64,000 nt of DNA from assembly GCF_001929375.1 (NCBI RefSeq), contig NZ_MSGO01000005.1, positions 1 to 64,000 of the forward strand, read 5' to 3'. The notes below the pieces were generated by a model. That model was not told where the DNA came from, did not search any database, and saw only the letters and a list, made by a program, of their open reading frames with translations. Origin of the DNA: Actinomyces oris (lineage in GTDB: Bacteria; Actinomycetota; Actinomycetes; Actinomycetales; Actinomycetaceae). A program made the translations under genes and the position numbers. Position 1 is the first letter of the stretch. Every line of letters starts with the position of its first letter. Shown piece by piece: positions 26,949-33,878 of this stretch.

Positions 26949-27956
26949 ATGACCCACCCCCTGCACAACCGCCACTTCCTCAAAGAGCTCGACTTCACGG
27001 CCGAGGAGTGGAACATCCTTCTTGAGCTGGCCGCCCAGCTCAAGAAGGACAAGAAGGCCGGCCGCGAGGTGAAGCGACTGACCGGCAAGAACATCGCCCT
27101 CATCTTCGAGAAGACCTCGACGCGCACCCGCTGTTCCTTCGAGGTGGCTGCCTACGACCAGGGCGCCCAGGTCACCTATCTCGACCCCTCCGGCTCCCAG
27201 ATGGGGCACAAGGAGTCCGTGGCGGACACCGCCCGGGTCCTGGGCCGCTTCTATGACGGCATCGAGTTCCGCGGCAAGAAGCAGGAGCACGTCGAGGCCC
27301 TGGCCGAGCTCTCCGGCGTGCCGGTGTGGAACGGGCTGACTGACGAGTGGCACCCCACTCAGATGCTCGCCGACCAGCTGACCATGCTGGAGCACGCCGA
27401 CAAGCCGATCGAGAAGATCTCCTTCGCCTACCTCGGGGACGCCCGCAACAACGTCGCCAACTCGCTGCTCATCTCGGCGGCCCTCATGGGGATGGATGTG
27501 CGGATGGTGGCTCCCAAGGAGCTGCAGACCCCTCCCGAGGTGGTGGCTCAGGCCGAGAAGCTGGCCAAGGACAGCGGCGCCCGCATCCTCATCACCGACG
27601 ACGCCGCCCAGGGCGTCAAGGGTGTCGACTTCCTCTACACCGACGTGTGGGTCTCCATGGGTGAGCCCAAGGAGGTCTGGGACCAGCGCATCGCCCTGCT
27701 CAAGCCCTACCAGGTCAACGCCAAGCTGGTGGAGGCCACCGGCAACCCGGACGTGAAGTTCCTCCACTGCCTGCCGGCCTTCCACGACCGCAACACCACG
27801 GTGGGTGAGGACATCTTCGCCAAGACCGGCATGGACGGACTGGAGGTGACCGACGACGTCTTCGAGACCGAGCGCAACGTCGCCTTCGACCAGGCCGAGA
27901 ACCGCATGCACACCATCAAGGCCGTCATGGTCGCGACCCTCGGAGAGTGGGACTGA
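26949..27956 (+). CDS. arcB: Ornithine carbamoyltransferase, catabolic context
   Basis: A 335-residue ornithine transcarbamylase. Between arcA and arcC it should work in the catabolic direction, splitting citrulline with phosphate to ornithine and carbamoyl phosphate. Motifs: carbamoyl phosphate loop [13 protein letters not shown] near residue 55, [16 protein letters not shown] near 135, and the ornithine-site Cys in LHCLPAFHD near 273. The frame extends further upstream, but the ATG at 26949 is chosen because AAAGGAA precedes it and the protein starts with the family sequence [16 protein letters not shown]. Whether it also serves arginine synthesis cannot be told from this window. Confidence 0.95.
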   Translation: MTHPLHNRHFLKELDFTAEEWNILLELAAQLKKDKKAGREVKRLTGKNIALIFEKTSTRTRCSFEVAAYDQGAQVTYLDPSGSQMGHKESVADTARVLGRFYDGIEFRGKKQEHVEALAELSGVPVWNGLTDEWHPTQMLADQLTMLEHADKPIEKISFAYLGDARNNVANSLLISAALMGMDVRMVAPKELQTPPEVVAQAEKLAKDSGARILITDDAAQGVKGVDFLYTDVWVSMGEPKEVWDQRIALLKPYQVNAKLVEATGNPDVKFLHCLPAFHDRNTTVGEDIFAKTGMDGLEVTDDVFETERNVAFDQAENRMHTIKAVMVATLGEWD

Positions 27957-27959
27957 ATC

Positions 27960-28940
27960 GTGAGAATCGTTGTTGCCCTCGGAGGAAATGCCCTGCTGCG
28001 TCGGGGGGAGAAGCCCGACGCCAGCACCCAGATCCGCAATGTCGAGATCGCGGCCCGCGAGCTGGCCAAGCTGGCGGAGAAGCACGAGCTGGTCCTGACT
28101 CACGGAAACGGCCCCCAGGTGGGTGTCCTGGCCCTGCAGTCGGCCAATGACGAGCGCCTCTCCGAGCCCTACCCCTTCGACACCCTCGGCGCCCAAACCC
28201 AGGGCATGATCGGCTACTGGCTGCTGCAAGCCATGCAGAACGCCCTGCCGGGACGCCACGTGGCCGCCATGGTCAACCAGACCCTGGTGATGGCCGGCGA
28301 CCCCGCCTTCTCCAACCCCACCAAGTTCGTCGGTGAGGTGTACACCAAGGAGGAGGCCGAGAAGCTGGCCGAGGAGCGGGGCTGGGTGGTCAAGCCCGAC
28401 GGCGAGCACTACCGCCGCGTCGTCGGCTCCCCCATGCCGCAGCGCGTCATCGAGACCCGCCTGGTGCGTTCGCTGCTGGACGCCGGCGCGATCGTCGTCT
28501 GCTCCGGCGGCGGCGGTGTTCCCGTCATCCGCAGCGAGGAGGGCAAGCTCAGGGGCATTGAGGCCGTTATCGACAAGGACCTGACTGCCTCCGTCATGGC
28601 TGAGGCCCTGGAAGCCGACGCGCTTCTCATCCTCACAGACGTTGATGGCGTGTTTAAGGACTTCGGAACCGAGAATCAGAAACAGGTTCCGAGGGCGACG
28701 CCGGCAGAGCTGCGCTCCATGGGACTTCCCAGTGGCTCCATGGGACCAAAGGTTGAGGCGGTATGCCGATTTGTTGAGCTGACTGGTGATATGGCGGCAA
28801 TCGGACGTCTTGAGGACGCCGTTTCCATCATTGAGGGCAAGGCAGGGACTATCGTGACCCCTGGAGGCAACTACGGAGGCCCCGACGATATCCATCCCCC
28901 AATTCCCGAGCAACTCGACACTCGCATTCGCAGGGCCTGA
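27960..28940 (+). CDS. arcC: Carbamate kinase
   Basis: ArcC transfers phosphate from carbamoyl phosphate to ADP, giving ATP, CO2 and ammonia, the energy-yielding step of the ADI pathway. The 326-residue length is normal for the amino acid kinase family. Signatures are RIVVALGGNALLRRGE at the start, LTHGNGPQVGVLALQ, VVCSGGGGVPVI, VIDKDLTASVMAEAL and LILTDVDGVF. The GTG at 27960 lies three bases after the arcB stop, with GGAGAG upstream, so arcB and arcC are cotranscribed and probably coupled. The last 250 bases of the gene use more A/T-ending codons than its first part. Confidence 0.96.
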   Translation: MRIVVALGGNALLRRGEKPDASTQIRNVEIAARELAKLAEKHELVLTHGNGPQVGVLALQSANDERLSEPYPFDTLGAQTQGMIGYWLLQAMQNALPGRHVAAMVNQTLVMAGDPAFSNPTKFVGEVYTKEEAEKLAEERGWVVKPDGEHYRRVVGSPMPQRVIETRLVRSLLDAGAIVVCSGGGGVPVIRSEEGKLRGIEAVIDKDLTASVMAEALEADALLILTDVDGVFKDFGTENQKQVPRATPAELRSMGLPSGSMGPKVEAVCRFVELTGDMAAIGRLEDAVSIIEGKAGTIVTPGGNYGGPDDIHPPIPEQLDTRIRRA

Positions 28941-28993
28941 CCGGCGCAACGGCATCGGTCTTTCAAGGAGGTGGTGAGCACCCTCAACCCACA

Positions 28994-29143
28994 ATGACCG
29001 TGCCACGGTTCAGCAATCATTCTTTTATTCAGACGCTCCTACGGCCACTTTTGCGGTTCCTTCAGAATAGAATGACAGTGTTGAACCACAGACACATCAC
29101 CTGTCTTACATTCACGCACCACACATCGAGCACAAAGGAGTGA
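28994..29143 (+). other. Possible 49-codon leader frame before the amidinotransferase gene
   Basis: An ATG frame spans the leader and its TGA overlaps the AAAGGAG site of the next gene. An AAGGAGGTGG sequence lies at 28965-28974, but 20 or more bases before the ATG, which is too far for normal use. Codons such as AGA, ATT and CTA are unlike the neighbours, so the frame may be chance. The whole 28941-29150 gap is AT-richer than its surroundings and should carry a promoter. Confidence 0.2.
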
Positions 29144-29150
29144 CTTACTC

Positions 29151-30278
29151 ATGACGAAGATCGTCAACTCTTGGAACGATTTCGATCCTCTCAAGCGCGT
29201 CATCGTCGGACGTGCCGACTTCTCGGTCATCCCTCCCGAGGAGCCCGCCACCTCTGAGAAGGTGCCGATCGACTCCGAGATGCGCGGCATGTGGGGCCCC
29301 CGCCCCACCGCCACCGTTGAGGCCGCCAACGAGCAGCTCGACAACTACGTCAAGATCCTCGAGGGTCTGGGCGTCCAGGTGGACCGCCCCACGCCGCTGC
29401 AGTGGAACCAGGCCATTCAGACGCCTGACTTCCGCACGGAGTCGGGCTTCACCCAGATGCCCCCGCGCGACATCCTGCTCACCATTGGTGACGAGATCAT
29501 GGCATCGGCCAACTCGTTCCGCTGCCGGTACTTCGAGTACCTCGCCTACTGGCCCCTCATGAACCAGTACTTCGAGGAGGACCCGGAGTTCAAGTGGACC
29601 CAGGCCCCTCGTCCTCGGCTGACGGACAAGTCCTACAAGCACAACTACTACGACGAGCGGATCTCCCTGGAGGAGCGCCTTGAGCGCACCGCCGCCAAGG
29701 ACTTCGTGACCACCGAGTTCGAGCCGATGTGGGACGCCGCCGACGTCATGCGTGTGGGTAAGGACCTGTTCATCCAGCACGGTCTGACCACCAACCGCAA
29801 GGCGATGGAGTGGTTCAAGCGCTACTACCCGGACCTGCGGGTGCACGCGGTGAACTTCCCCGGCGACCCCTACCCGATCCACATTGACGCCACCTTCGTG
29901 CCGCTGCGGCCCGGGCTCATCATCAACAACCCGCACCGCCGTCTGCCCGAGGAGCAGCGCAAGATCTTCGAGGCCAACGACTGGCAGATCGTCGACGCGG
30001 CTCCCCCGGCCCACGAGGTGCCGCCGCCGCTGTGCTACTCCTCCGTCTGGCTGTCCATGAACTGCCTCGTCATCGACCACAAGACCGTGTGTGTCGAGGC
30101 CAGCGAGGTCCACCAGATGGAGCAGATGGACAAGCTCGGCATGAACGTCATCCCGGTTCCCTTCCGTGACGCCTACGCCTTCGGCGGTGGTCTCCACTGC
30201 GCGACGGCGGACGTCTACCGCGAGGGCGGCTGCGAGGACTACTTCCCCAACCAGGTCGCTGACCCGACTCTGGTCTGA
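29151..30278 (+). CDS. Glycine amidinotransferase family protein (AGAT-like)
   Basis: A 375-residue member of the arginine:glycine amidinotransferase family. Its start (VNSWNDFDPLKRVIVGRAD) matches the AGAT consensus for the first strand. The catalytic set is visible: DAADVMRVGKDLFIQ with the Asp, HIDATFVPLRPG with His 244 and the paired Asp, and GGGLHCATADV with the nucleophilic Cys at 350. AGAT makes guanidinoacetate and ornithine from arginine and glycine; bacterial relatives use other acceptors, such as StrB with scyllo-inosamine. Placement after arcABC points to arginine as donor and ornithine as shared product. The acceptor is not known. AAAGGAG precedes the ATG, and a strong terminator follows. 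Confidence 0.85.
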   Translation: MTKIVNSWNDFDPLKRVIVGRADFSVIPPEEPATSEKVPIDSEMRGMWGPRPTATVEAANEQLDNYVKILEGLGVQVDRPTPLQWNQAIQTPDFRTESGFTQMPPRDILLTIGDEIMASANSFRCRYFEYLAYWPLMNQYFEEDPEFKWTQAPRPRLTDKSYKHNYYDERISLEERLERTAAKDFVTTEFEPMWDAADVMRVGKDLFIQHGLTTNRKAMEWFKRYYPDLRVHAVNFPGDPYPIHIDATFVPLRPGLIINNPHRRLPEEQRKIFEANDWQIVDAAPPAHEVPPPLCYSSVWLSMNCLVIDHKTVCVEASEVHQMEQMDKLGMNVIPVPFRDAYAFGGGLHCATADVYREGGCEDYFPNQVADPTLV

Positions 30279-30285
30279 TCTCAAG

Positions 30286-30331
30286 GGTGCGGGGCGGTGG
30301 CTCATGGATCGGACCGCCGCCCCGCACCTTT
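30286..30331 (+). terminator. Rho-independent terminator after the amidinotransferase gene
   Basis: GGTGCGGGGCGG at 30286-30297 pairs perfectly with 30317-30328, followed by a short TTT. It begins eight bases after the stop codon. It should end or reduce transcription before the transporter genes. Confidence 0.75.
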
Positions 30332-30350
30332 CCCGGCTCTGCTCTTCGTA

Positions 30351-30400
30351 ACGCGGTCAGCGGACGCTCCATAGGACTGGGAAGGCCGAACTGACCGCGT
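30351..30400. repeat. Inverted repeat before the DMT transporter gene
   Basis: ACGCGGTCAG at 30351-30360 pairs with CTGACCGCGT at 30391-30400 around 30 bases. It lies in the 5' region of the transporter gene, 65 bases before the ATG. It may be an operator or a leader hairpin. Confidence 0.3.
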
Positions 30401-30464
30401 GAGGCTCGGCAAGGACGCCGATCCGTCGCGCACGCCGGGGGAGAACTCAGGAGACACAACTGCC

Positions 30465-31478
30465 ATGTCACAGACTTCGTCCGCTGAATCCTCTGTCACA
30501 GAGTACGTGATGAACAAGAAGCTGGGCGCCATCGCCATGCTTCTCTCCGCTACCGGGATGGGGCTTGTCGGCACCATCAGTCGTGGCACGACCGCCGGCC
30601 TCGAACACGCCGACAAGTCCGTCATCGGATCGTTCCTGGCCTTTGGGCGCATGAGCGTCGGACTGCTCGGATTCATCCTCATCCTCATCTTCACCGGGAA
30701 AGCGGGATTGTTCCAGCGCACCCGTCTGAGCACGACCGTGATCCTGGGAGGAGTGAGCATCGGCCTGTCCCTGGGCTGCTACATCTCCTCAACGCTGATG
30801 ACGACCATTTCCAATGCCGTCTTCCTCATCTATACAGGACCCCTGTTCTGTGCAGTGCTCGCACGTATCTTCCGAAAAGAGAAGATCAGTGTGCTCTCCG
30901 GAGTTTTCCTGTCTCTTGTGTTCCTAGGCATGCTGCTGACCATCGGCATCATCGACTTCAAGAACGGAAGCCTGACTTTCGGACTGGATCTGGCGGGCAA
31001 GACTGACGAGTTCCCTCAGAAGAGCCTGGGAGACCTTTTAGGCCTGTTGTCCGGTGTCTTCTATGGCCTGGCCCTGTTCTTCTACGGGTACCGCAAGGAT
31101 GTTGACTCAGTCGTCCGCGGTGTCTGGAACTTCTTCTGGGCCGCCTGCGCGACGCTGGTCATGTCCATTGTCCTGCGTCCATGGCACGGGGTGGCCTCCT
31201 TCACCGCCACCAACTGGATGTGGGCAGTGGCCCTCTTCGTCGTCTGCGGACTCTTCGCACTGGGGTTCCTGGTTGTTGCAGGGCGCAACCTGCCCGCTGT
31301 CGAGTACTCGACGATCTCGTACTGGGAGTGCCCGGTCGCCATCGTGTGCGGCCTCCTCGTCTGGGGAGAGAAGCTCACGCCTATGGGAGCGATCGGAGGA
31401 CTGCTCATTGTCGGAGGGGGCTTGGCCCCGATCATCGTGGATGCCGCCTCCCGGAAGTCACGCGCCTCCAAGGCCTGA
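30465..31478 (+). CDS. DMT-superfamily (EamA-type) transporter
   Basis: A 337-residue membrane protein with about ten hydrophobic segments in two related halves, as in EamA transporters. The first half has GAIAMLLSATGMGLVGTISR and the later part has GLLSGVFYGLALFFYGYRK and TISYWECPVAIVCGLLVWGE, the typical last-helix region. Substrate is unknown; relatives export amino acids or import metabolites. The island has no arcD-like arginine/ornithine antiporter, so this gene or the next one may move arginine, ornithine or the guanidino product. ATG 30465 is chosen over a start 22 codons earlier because AGGAG precedes it and the extra residues look non-coding. Confidence 0.8.
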   Translation: MSQTSSAESSVTEYVMNKKLGAIAMLLSATGMGLVGTISRGTTAGLEHADKSVIGSFLAFGRMSVGLLGFILILIFTGKAGLFQRTRLSTTVILGGVSIGLSLGCYISSTLMTTISNAVFLIYTGPLFCAVLARIFRKEKISVLSGVFLSLVFLGMLLTIGIIDFKNGSLTFGLDLAGKTDEFPQKSLGDLLGLLSGVFYGLALFFYGYRKDVDSVVRGVWNFFWAACATLVMSIVLRPWHGVASFTATNWMWAVALFVVCGLFALGFLVVAGRNLPAVEYSTISYWECPVAIVCGLLVWGEKLTPMGAIGGLLIVGGGLAPIIVDAASRKSRASKA

Positions 31479-31482
31479 TCAT

Positions 31483-31535
31483 CATGTGATCCTGTCTGCC
31501 TGCGTTAACTTACAGCGGGCTGACAGGATCACATG
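31483..31535. terminator. 14-bp perfect inverted repeat abutting TATAAT
   Basis: CATGTGATCCTGTC at 31483-31496 pairs perfectly with 31522-31535 around 25 bases, five bases after the DMT transporter stop. TATAAT follows at once at 31536-31541 and could be a -10 box for the MFS gene. The repeat may be a terminator, an operator, or both. Confidence 0.45.
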
Positions 31536-31608
31536 TATAATCATCAACGTCTCTCCGTGAGACGCTATTACGTCATCGTTGACATCCACCGAGCCGGAGC
31601 CATAGGCT

Positions 31609-32967
31609 ATGAACACCTCCCACTCAGGAAGTACGAAAGACCATCACCTGGACTCAGAACGGAGTCTCGCACTGAGGCGCGCAGCGAAAGCGAGCTTCAT
31701 CGGAAACTTCATTGAGTGGTTCGACTACGCTTCGTACGGATACCTGGTCGCCGTTATCGGTCACGCCTTCTTCCCAGAGGCGGATAAATCGGTCCAGTTG
31801 CTCTCAACGTACGCCGTATTCGCGATGTCCTTCATTCTACGCCCAATCGGAGCTGTTGTATGGGGGGCCTGGGGAGACCGCTGGGGACGCCGCTGGGCAC
31901 TGTCCTGGTCGATTCTCATCATGTCCGGGTCGACCTTCTTCATCGGACTTCTGCCTACATACTCGGTTATCGGAATGGCAAGTGCCATTGGCCTGCTTGT
32001 CCTGCGAATGATTCAGGGGTTCTCCGCATCAGGCGAGTATGCGGGTGCCGGAACCTTCCTCGCTGAGTACGCGCCTCCGTCCCGACGCGGCATATACACG
32101 TCATTGGTTCCCGCCTCCACTGCTTGTGGCCTGCTCGCCGGTTCTCTCATGGTCACGGGGATGTTCACAGTCCTGAGTGACAACGCAATCAACACCTGGG
32201 GGTGGCGAGTCCCCTTCCTCCTGGCGGGGCCGTTGGGACTCATCGGCCGCTACATCCGGGTACACCTGGAGGACTCCCCCGCATACCAGGAGATGCGTGC
32301 GGAGATGCCGCAGGAGCAGAAGACCGCCAGCTGGTCCGAGCCGCTGCGTCTGCTGCTGCGAGACCACCTGCACGAGACGCTGATCACCTTCGGCGTGTCC
32401 TGCCTCAACGCGGTTGCCTTCTACATGCTCCTCACGTACATGCCGACGTATGTTCACGAGGAGCTCGGGTTCTCCCAGGACATCTCCACTCTGGCGACCT
32501 CCGTGATGCTGGTGGTGTACATTGGTGCGATCTTTCTCATGGGGCATCTGTCGGACTCCTTCGGGCGCCGTCGGATGCTCATCGCCGCTTGCATCGCATT
32601 CATCGTTCTCACCATTCCGTTGTTCGTTGTGATGACGAAGGCCGCGGGCATGCTTGCAGTGGTCATCCTGTGTGAGATCGTCTTCGCTATAACGCTGACG
32701 GCTAATGATGGAACACTGGCCACCTTCCTGGCGGAGTCCTTCCCGACCAATGTGCGCTACTCGGGCTTCGCTCTGTCCTTCAACGGGGCCAACGCACTTC
32801 TTGGTGGAACAACGCCGTTCATTGTCACATGGCTCATCAAGGTGACTGGTTCCCCTCTGGCACCGGCGGTCTATCTCACGGTGATCGCGCTGATCGCCAT
32901 GGTGGCAATCCTCCGCTCTCGTACGATTCATGGGTCGGAGCTGACTGAGGAGCAGACTCAGCCCTGA
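31609..32967 (+). CDS. MFS transporter, metabolite:H+ symporter (MHS) family
   Basis: A 452-residue protein with 12 predicted helices. The MHS family marks are GNFIEWFDYASYGYLVAVIG in helix 1, the loop 2-3 motif GAWGDRWGRRWAL, and RMIQGFSASGEYAGAGTFLA followed by APPSRRGIYTS in helix 4-5. Relatives such as ProP, KgtP and ShiA import proline/betaine, alpha-ketoglutarate or shikimate with protons. The substrate here is unknown; in an arginine island a basic or guanidino compound, or ornithine, is a reasonable guess. GGAG lies nine bases before the ATG. The tetR-type gene follows after 117 bases. Confidence 0.88.
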   Translation: MNTSHSGSTKDHHLDSERSLALRRAAKASFIGNFIEWFDYASYGYLVAVIGHAFFPEADKSVQLLSTYAVFAMSFILRPIGAVVWGAWGDRWGRRWALSWSILIMSGSTFFIGLLPTYSVIGMASAIGLLVLRMIQGFSASGEYAGAGTFLAEYAPPSRRGIYTSLVPASTACGLLAGSLMVTGMFTVLSDNAINTWGWRVPFLLAGPLGLIGRYIRVHLEDSPAYQEMRAEMPQEQKTASWSEPLRLLLRDHLHETLITFGVSCLNAVAFYMLLTYMPTYVHEELGFSQDISTLATSVMLVVYIGAIFLMGHLSDSFGRRRMLIAACIAFIVLTIPLFVVMTKAAGMLAVVILCEIVFAITLTANDGTLATFLAESFPTNVRYSGFALSFNGANALLGGTTPFIVTWLIKVTGSPLAPAVYLTVIALIAMVAILRSRTIHGSELTEEQTQP

Positions 32968-33072
32968 ACTCGAGTGACTCATTCAGAGCACTTTGTGACA
33001 GGCCGGGTATAGATCGCTTCTTTACGAGGCCATTATCACCGTCTTGTTACGGACATGAACGTCTCATCGTCG

Positions 33073-33078
33073 TAAGAT
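33073..33078 (+). promoter_or_regulatory. Candidate -10 box for a leaderless tetR-type transcript
   Basis: TAAGAT lies six bases before the ATG at 33085, the same spacing seen before hisE. No usable ribosome site is present. The transcript may start at the A of the ATG. Confidence 0.4.
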
Positions 33079-33084
33079 GAAGGC

Positions 33085-33831
33085 ATGGCTAGTACTGGTG
33101 CAGATGCCGCTGGAGAGGCAGCGAGTAGCGACGCCTCCGTACCCGCAGGATCTCGAGCAGAACCGCGAGTGACACCGCGAGGCGAGGACCGGCGTCAAGC
33201 CATCATCGAAGCCGCGGCCGCCATCATCCGTGAGTCAGGCCCTTCCGCAATCAGCCATCGCAGTGTCGCCAAGCGAGCCGGGTGCTCCTTGTCGGCGACA
33301 ACCTACTACTTCGACGGCTTGGAGGATCTCCTCCATCAGGCGGGGCTGGTCAACATCGGACTGTGGGCCTCCCGCGCGGAGGAAGTCGCCGACCGAGTGG
33401 AGGCCTTCAAGGGCGTTCCGGACGTCCCCCAGCGGGTGCGGTTCATCCTCCAGGCTACCCTTCCCGCCCATGGCGCCTACTTCGGGCACTATCTTCAGCT
33501 CATCTCAGCCAGCCAGGCATCACCGGTCAAACACGCCTACCGCCAAGGACGGCAACGTCTCAATGCCGCCCTGCGCCGTGTGCTGCGCCGGCTCGACAGC
33601 CCGCTCGAGCCGGAAATGGTCATCGCCATCGTCGATGGTGCTGCCGTGACCGCTCTCAGTGAGGGGTGGAACGTCAAGGCCACAGCCGGGGGACTACTGA
33701 CGGATCTCATCTCCCTGGCCCACGGCATGCCTCCCTTCCAGGCGCCTGGTGACACAGTGAGCACTGCGTCGCCTCATAGCACCCATGCCACGCCGCCTAT
33801 CGCAGCGGCGACGAGTAGCGCCGCCGGATAG
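33085..33831 (+). CDS. TetR/AcrR-family transcriptional regulator
   Basis: A 248-residue DNA-binding regulator. After about 33 low-complexity residues, the TetR helix-turn-helix domain runs from DRRQAIIEAAAAIIRESG through SAISHRSVAKRAGCSLSATTYYF to DGLEDLL, at about residues 34-85. The rest is an all-helical ligand-binding and dimer domain ending in a Thr/Ser/Ala-rich tail. It closes the plus-strand arginine island and is the only regulator in it, so it is the leading candidate to bind the twin palindromes before arcA or the repeats near the transporters. This is inferred from position only. Its own region 32968-33084 has no GGTAC palindrome, so autoregulation through that motif is unlikely. 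Confidence 0.88.
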   Translation: MASTGADAAGEAASSDASVPAGSRAEPRVTPRGEDRRQAIIEAAAAIIRESGPSAISHRSVAKRAGCSLSATTYYFDGLEDLLHQAGLVNIGLWASRAEEVADRVEAFKGVPDVPQRVRFILQATLPAHGAYFGHYLQLISASQASPVKHAYRQGRQRLNAALRRVLRRLDSPLEPEMVIAIVDGAAVTALSEGWNVKATAGGLLTDLISLAHGMPPFQAPGDTVSTASPHSTHATPPIAAATSSAAG

Positions 33832-33878
33832 GGCCCGTCCCCGCCGGGCTGTCTCCCCCTCGCCTCTTCGAGGCATCC

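Noticed and set aside
26916-29006. A 696-codon minus-strand frame opposite arcB and arcC
   Set aside because: It is a shadow frame; arcB and arcC on the plus strand carry full family motifs, and the minus frame has none.
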